Source: Zeimonas sp041678445
Lineage (GTDB): Bacteria > Pseudomonadota > Gammaproteobacteria > Burkholderiales > Burkholderiaceae_E
Reading direction: 5' to 3'
NCBI GenBank assembly: GCA_041678445.1
Contig: JBAYOD010000053.1
Coordinates: forward strand, 1 to 16,157
Length of the DNA: 16,157 nt
Under the pieces are notes generated by a model. That model was not told where the DNA came from, searched no databases, and saw only the letters and a program-made list of their open reading frames with translations. The position numbers were made by a program, and so were the translations under genes. Below are positions 13,141 through 16,157 of this stretch, in pieces. How positions within the stretch are numbered: position 1 is the stretch's first letter; each line of letters opens with the position of its first letter.

Positions 13141-14250
13141 TCAGACCGGCAGGGCGGGACCTTCCGCGCCCCACGACAGGATCGCGCCGCTGCCGCGTGT
13201 CTCGTACAGATCGATCCGGTCGAGCGCCGGCAGCAGCGGCTGGGCTCGCGCGCGGATCCACCGCGCCAGGCTGGCCGGATCATTGTCGGCCACCCCGGGC
13301 AGCGCGTACAGCGGCTGATGGTCGAGCGCGCGAAAGACCGGGTCGAACAGCGCCTTCACTTCGCCGAAGTCCACCGTCCAGCCGCGCACCTCGTCGAGCG
13401 GCGCATGCAGGTGCAGGCGCAGCGTATAGGTGTGACCGTGGATGCGCCGGCGTTGATCACCGTCGGGCGCATGGTGCAGTCGCACCGCGCTGTCCAGGCT
13501 GAACTCCTTCCAGATACGGAAGCTGCGGCCGTCGTAATGGGCCCCACAACTGGCCGTTTCATAGACCGTGACCCACGACAGCTCCGGCAGTACCGGCGCG
13601 AGCCGTTCCCACAGCCACGCGGCGATCCGCTCGCTGGTCGGATTCTGCAGGCCCGGAATGTCGTTCAGGCAGGCATGGTGGAGCTGGGCATGCAGCGGCG
13701 CCCAGCAGGCATCGAGGTGGTCGTAGTCGACCCCGAGGTCGCGCGCGCCGAGATCCTGGTCGGCGTGCAGGATCACTTCGAAGCCATGACCGTGCATGCG
13801 TGCGCACTTGTGGTCGGCCGGCACGCCGGTGAGCTGATGCGCCGCCTCGAACACGTAGCGCCGCCAGACATGGGCGTGGCCATCGGCATCGAGGTCGACG
13901 CCCGAGTCGCGTGTGCTCTGGACACCGATCTGGCCCAGCCCCGGCACCTCCCGGCCCGGCTCGGTCAGGCAGGCCCGGATCCAGCGGGCCAGATTCTCGT
14001 CGGTGGGCACGGCAATGACTTCGTTGAGCAGCCGGTAGTCGAGCGGCGCGAGCACGGCCTCCAGGCGCTCGCGCAGGGCAGCGACCTCACCCCCCGGGAA
14101 GGCGGCCCAGCCATCGGGCAGCGCGGCGCGCACCCTGGCCAGGAAACTGTGGCCGTGCAGGCGACGCGCACGGTGGCCGGCAGGCAGGACGTCGATCCGG
14201 CAGGCGGATTCGAAGCCGGCGGCCGCAGTGTGAAGCAGGTGCTCGGTCAT
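13141..14250 (-). CDS. queD: Three-domain 6-carboxytetrahydropterin synthase (QueD x3)
   Basis: QueD makes 6-carboxytetrahydropterin from dihydroneopterin triphosphate; usual length is about 120 residues. This 369-residue chain holds three such T-fold domains: about 12-120, 131-241 and 245-362. Each has HGH with the same 15-residue offset from the first zinc-ligand column. Domain 2 is nearly canonical: FEAAH (His138), Cys149, His153/His155, LNDIPGLQNPTSE and Glu231; but the Asp of the LDHH motif is His191. Domain 1 has Cys17, Ala28, His32/34, Asp71-Tyr72 and no Glu. Domain 3 has Val256, Arg267, His271/273, intact Asp310-His311 and Glu350. So no single domain has all catalytic residues. queE lies 78 bases downstream. 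The ATG at 14250 gives a compact first domain; no good ribosome site is seen. Function as QueD is inferred from domain 2 and the queE neighbour. Confidence 0.88.
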   Translation of the reverse strand: MTEHLLHTAAAGFESACRIDVLPAGHRARRLHGHSFLARVRAALPDGWAAFPGGEVAALRERLEAVLAPLDYRLLNEVIAVPTDENLARWIRACLTEPGREVPGLGQIGVQSTRDSGVDLDADGHAHVWRRYVFEAAHQLTGVPADHKCARMHGHGFEVILHADQDLGARDLGVDYDHLDACWAPLHAQLHHACLNDIPGLQNPTSERIAAWLWERLAPVLPELSWVTVYETASCGAHYDGRSFRIWKEFSLDSAVRLHHAPDGDQRRRIHGHTYTLRLHLHAPLDEVRGWTVDFGEVKALFDPVFRALDHQPLYALPGVADNDPASLARWIRARAQPLLPALDRIDLYETRGSGAILSWGAEGPALPV

Positions 14251-14261
14251 GGCGCGCCAGC

Positions 14262-14267
14262 ATTCTA
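14262..14267 (-). promoter_or_regulatory. Possible -10 box very close to queD start
   Basis: TAGAAT (five of six matches) followed by GCTGG, 11 bases upstream of the queD ATG. If used, the mRNA would have a leader of only about five bases, fitting the lack of a ribosome site. No -35 match is evident. It lies in the 66-base gap after the enoyl-CoA hydratase gene. Confidence 0.35.
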
Positions 14268-14316
14268 CGCTGGTGCGGAACCCCGCGCCGGGCGGACCGG
14301 CTGCAACGCCTGCAGG

Positions 14317-15099
14317 TCAGTTGCGCTGCTTGCGGGACGTGAACGCCGCCATGTAGCGCTGCGGCTCGTCGGTCTGGAAGGCCTCGCCGAAGGCCTCGAT
14401 GCTCATCGCCACCGCAGCGCCGGTGTCCATGCCCTCCCAGGCGCGCAGCAGGCGTTTCTGCAGAGCCAGCGCCGCCGGCCCGAGCCCGGCCAGTTGAGCG
14501 GCCCGGGCGGCGACCGCCGCGTCCAGATCGCCGTCGGCCGCCAGCTCGTGAATCAGCCCCCAGTCGAGCGCGGTGCCGGCATCGATACTGTCGCCGGTGA
14601 GCAGCAGCCAGCCGGCACGCGAACCTCCGATCAGGCGAGGCAGCAGACAGGCCTGGATCACCGACGGGATGCCGACCAGCACCTCGGGCATGCCGTAACG
14701 CGAGTCGCGGCTGCCGATCCGGATGTCGCAGCACAACGCCAGCTCCAGCCCGGCGCCCAGGCACCAGCCGGACAGACGGGCGATGACCGGCACGGGAAAG
14801 CGTCGCACCGCCTCGCACAGTTCGGCCAGCCGGGCAATGAAGTCACGCGCCGTCGACGGCGCCAGCGTCGCCATCTCGTGGATGTCGGCGCCACCCACGA
14901 AGGCCTTGTCGCCCGATCCGCGCAGGATCAACACCCGCAGGTCGCTGCGATCGCGCAGGCGCGCCAGCATCGCGCTCAGGTCGGCGATCACCGGCGACCC
15001 AAGGATGTTCATCGAGCGGGCATCGGTGATCGTCAGGGTCGCGATGCCCCCGGACGTCATCTCGACGCTCGCATGCGCGCTGCGCTCGATCGTTGTCAC
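14317..15099 (-). CDS. Enoyl-CoA hydratase/isomerase family protein
   Basis: A 260-residue crotonase-fold enzyme. The oxyanion-hole segments are AFVGGADIHEM (66-76) and GWCLGAGLELALCCD (111-125). The two catalytic Glu of true hydratases are both present, Glu119 and Glu139 (in MPEVLVGIPS), with the 20-residue spacing seen in rat mitochondrial hydratase. Hydration of an enoyl-CoA in fatty-acid or aromatic-acid breakdown is therefore likely; the acyl substrate is not readable. The GTG at 15099 has GGAGG and GGGAG just upstream. It stands between the CnbZ-like gene and queD on the same strand, separated from the former by a strong hairpin. Confidence 0.88.
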   Translation of the reverse strand: MTTIERSAHASVEMTSGGIATLTITDARSMNILGSPVIADLSAMLARLRDRSDLRVLILRGSGDKAFVGGADIHEMATLAPSTARDFIARLAELCEAVRRFPVPVIARLSGWCLGAGLELALCCDIRIGSRDSRYGMPEVLVGIPSVIQACLLPRLIGGSRAGWLLLTGDSIDAGTALDWGLIHELAADGDLDAAVAARAAQLAGLGPAALALQKRLLRAWEGMDTGAAVAMSIEAFGEAFQTDEPQRYMAAFTSRKQRN

Positions 15100-15135
15100 G
15101 CTCCCACCTCCCGTCCCGTCACCCCGACGGCAGGC

Positions 15136-15141
15136 AGTATC
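15136..15141 (-). promoter_or_regulatory. Possible -10 box for the enoyl-CoA hydratase gene
   Basis: GATACT followed by GCCTG on the minus strand, 37 bases before the GTG start and just behind the hairpin after the CnbZ-like gene. No clear -35 element; that position would fall in the hairpin. Confidence 0.25.
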
Positions 15142-15151
15142 GCATCGACGG

Positions 15152-15178
15152 CGGCGGGGCGCCTGCAGCGCCCCGCCG
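15152..15178 (-). terminator. GC hairpin after the CnbZ-like gene
   Basis: An 11-pair perfect stem (15152-15162 with 15168-15178; GGCGGGGCGC and its complement plus one closing pair) around a 5-base loop, beginning seven bases after the stop codon. No U-run follows, so it may be a Rho-assisted terminator or an RNA 3'-end protector. Confidence 0.5.
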
Positions 15179-15184
15179 GCAGAC

Positions 15185-15937
15185 TCAGACGGCCAGCACC
15201 CGCTCCACCGGCAGACCGCGGCAATCCATCTCGTATTCGAGCTCGCGCACTGGCGGGCGATTGAAATGCCAGGTCAGGCCGCTGTGCATCGCGCCGCGCC
15301 GGACCAGTTCGTCGCCGATGAAGGGGTGGAAATCGTGCACCGTGTAGACCTGCGTCGCGGTCGTCGCCGACCAGTCGAAACCGAGCACGCGCATCCGGTT
15401 TTCCATCTCGTCGAGCACCCAGCGGGCTTTCTTGAGCAACCCCGCCGGCGACACATCACCGCGGGCGATGATGCTGTCCCGGTAGTCGCCCTTGCCCTCG
15501 GCCGCTTCGGCGCTGCCGGCAACCACGAAGGATCCGGCCGCGGCCTCGTCGGCAACCGTATAGCTGAAGGCGTGGAAACCCGGCTCCGCAGGCGGGTCGA
15601 GTTCGGGACAGACGTTGCTGCGCGCCACCGGGTTTGCCTCGTCGCTCAGGATTCCCCACTTGCGCAGGGTGACGAGATAGACCGCATTGAAATCGCGGAA
15701 CCCCTGTTCCGTGAACGGCGCCGGCGAACGCAGCTCGCAGGCGCAGAAAGCGGTATTGGGCCGGCCGATCGATGCCAGATGGCGCTCGATGCGCTCGAAG
15801 CCTTCGCTCAGCGGCACGACGCGCGAGAAACGCACCCGCTCGATGCGAAAGCCCGGCTCGGCGGCAACGCCGCCGGAATACTGGGATACGGCAGGAATGA
15901 ACCGGTAGCCACCGGCGGCGAACACTCGGGTCGTCAC
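15185..15937 (-). CDS. CnbZ-like (2-aminomuconate-type) deaminase, RidA-related
   Basis: A 250-residue protein that I recognise as similar to the 2-amino-5-chloromuconate deaminase CnbZ family, which removes ammonia from 2-aminomuconate-type intermediates of nitro- and amino-aromatic breakdown; the family is related to the RidA/YjgF fold. The shared pattern includes FIPAVSQYSGGVA (13-25), CELRSPAPFTEQGF (67-80), NPVARSNVCP (102-111) and an ending with WHFNRPPV and LEYEMDCRG. The recognition is from memory of family sequences, not a search. The GTG at 15937 is chosen because AGGAGA lies seven bases before it; the frame extends to an ATG at 16057 through low-similarity sequence. No ring-cleavage genes are next to it, so its actual substrate here is open. 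Confidence 0.7.
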   Translation of the reverse strand: MTTRVFAAGGYRFIPAVSQYSGGVAAEPGFRIERVRFSRVVPLSEGFERIERHLASIGRPNTAFCACELRSPAPFTEQGFRDFNAVYLVTLRKWGILSDEANPVARSNVCPELDPPAEPGFHAFSYTVADEAAAGSFVVAGSAEAAEGKGDYRDSIIARGDVSPAGLLKKARWVLDEMENRMRVLGFDWSATTATQVYTVHDFHPFIGDELVRRGAMHSGLTWHFNRPPVRELEYEMDCRGLPVERVLAV

Positions 15938-16029
15938 GTGGGAGTCTCCTTCATCAGCAGGGTGAATGCCAGGGCGTCCGGGCAGGTCCGGCGCGCACTC
16001 GGGCCGCGCAGCAGGGCGCGGCCGCCGGC

Positions 16030-16057
16030 AGGATACCGCGTCGGCTGCGCCCGGCAA
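16030..16057 (-). promoter_or_regulatory. Candidate promoter for the CnbZ-like gene
   Basis: On the minus strand TTGCCG (16052-16057) and TATCCT (16030-16035) are 16 bases apart, followed by GCCGG. The leader to the GTG at 15937 would be about 86 bases. It lies in the 190-base divergent region. Confidence 0.35.
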
Positions 16058-16080
16058 GGCGTCCGGTTCCGGCCGCGCGC

Positions 16081-16086
16081 TACACT
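16081..16086 (+). promoter_or_regulatory. Possible -10 box for the right-edge gene
   Basis: TACACT followed by GCGAG, 41 bases before the ATG at 16128. GGAGAGG lies in between but too far from the ATG to be its ribosome site. No -35 match is seen. Confidence 0.3.
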
Positions 16087-16127
16087 GCGAGGAGAGGAAT
16101 CACTGAATCGCTGACCGGCCGACCGCC

Positions 16128-16157
16128 ATGTACCTGCCGCCCCACTTCGCCGAAAAC
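16128..16157 (+). CDS. N-terminus of a probable PaiB-type FMN-binding protein (cut by window edge)
   Basis: Only ten codons are present, reading MYLPPHFAEN. This opening is typical of the FMN-binding negative regulator/PaiB family, whose members start MYxPxHF. The ATG follows a possible -10 box by 41 bases and is divergent from the CnbZ-like gene. With ten residues the call is tentative; the frame is open to the edge. Confidence 0.45.
   Translation, partial: MYLPPHFAEN

Noticed and set aside
12307..15264. Very long plus-strand open frame (985 codons) through the dctP-queE-queD-hydratase region, and similar ones at 2021-3580, 3698-5134 and 8914-10746
   Set aside because: They run antisense to well-recognised genes, are rich in Arg, Gln, His and Ala, show no domain and have no ribosome site. 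This is the usual by-product of GC-rich codon bias.
1..16157. CRISPR arrays, tRNA or rRNA genes, insertion sequences
   Set aside because: No regularly spaced repeats of CRISPR size, no tRNA T-arm/anticodon pattern and no transposase or terminal inverted repeats were seen on reading both strands. Short repeats found are listed separately.

Overview
This is a GC-rich window carrying 16 protein genes (14 complete, two cut by the edges), with no rRNA, tRNA, CRISPR array or insertion sequence that I can see. The gene mix points to a betaproteobacterium, probably Burkholderiales: a QueE with a CX14CX2C cluster motif, a CytX under a TPP riboswitch, a TRAP transporter with an amidase, and -10 boxes followed directly by GC. 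The taxon is an inference.

Left block, minus strand, about 4960 down to 1: a fused SpmA/SpmB-type membrane protein; a TPP riboswitch and the predicted hydroxymethylpyrimidine permease cytX; then a luciferase-like flavin monooxygenase, an AhpD-like CX2C protein and a MetC-type cystathionine beta-lyase (cut at base 1), almost head to tail. Middle block, plus strand, 5062 to 7751: an aldo/keto reductase, an NAD(P)H:FMN reductase-type flavoprotein and a GSA-aminomutase-like class III aminotransferase that overlaps the flavoprotein gene. This block converges on the next block across two GC hairpins.

Right block, minus strand, 15937 down to 7807: a CnbZ-like deaminase, an enoyl-CoA hydratase, a three-domain QueD, QueE, and a tripartite TRAP transporter (dctP, dctQ, dctM) followed by an amidase. 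The TRAP-amidase unit has its own recognisable promoter, and a 40-base stem-loop separates dctP from dctQM. A divergent gene, of which only ten codons are present, starts at 16128 and looks like a PaiB-type FMN-binding protein.

The most unusual item is the queD gene. It encodes three QueD/PTPS (T-fold) domains in one 369-residue chain. Known family members are about 120 residues and build a trimeric barrel whose catalytic Cys and Asp-His come from different subunits. Here the Cys, the three zinc His and a Glu are kept in domain 2, while the Asp-His pair is kept only in domain 3. This looks like a covalent pseudo-trimer with one shared active site. Secondary points are the TPP riboswitch whose closing helix reaches the cytX start codon, an octamer array running through the cytX stop codon, and several small tandem repeats in regulatory gaps.
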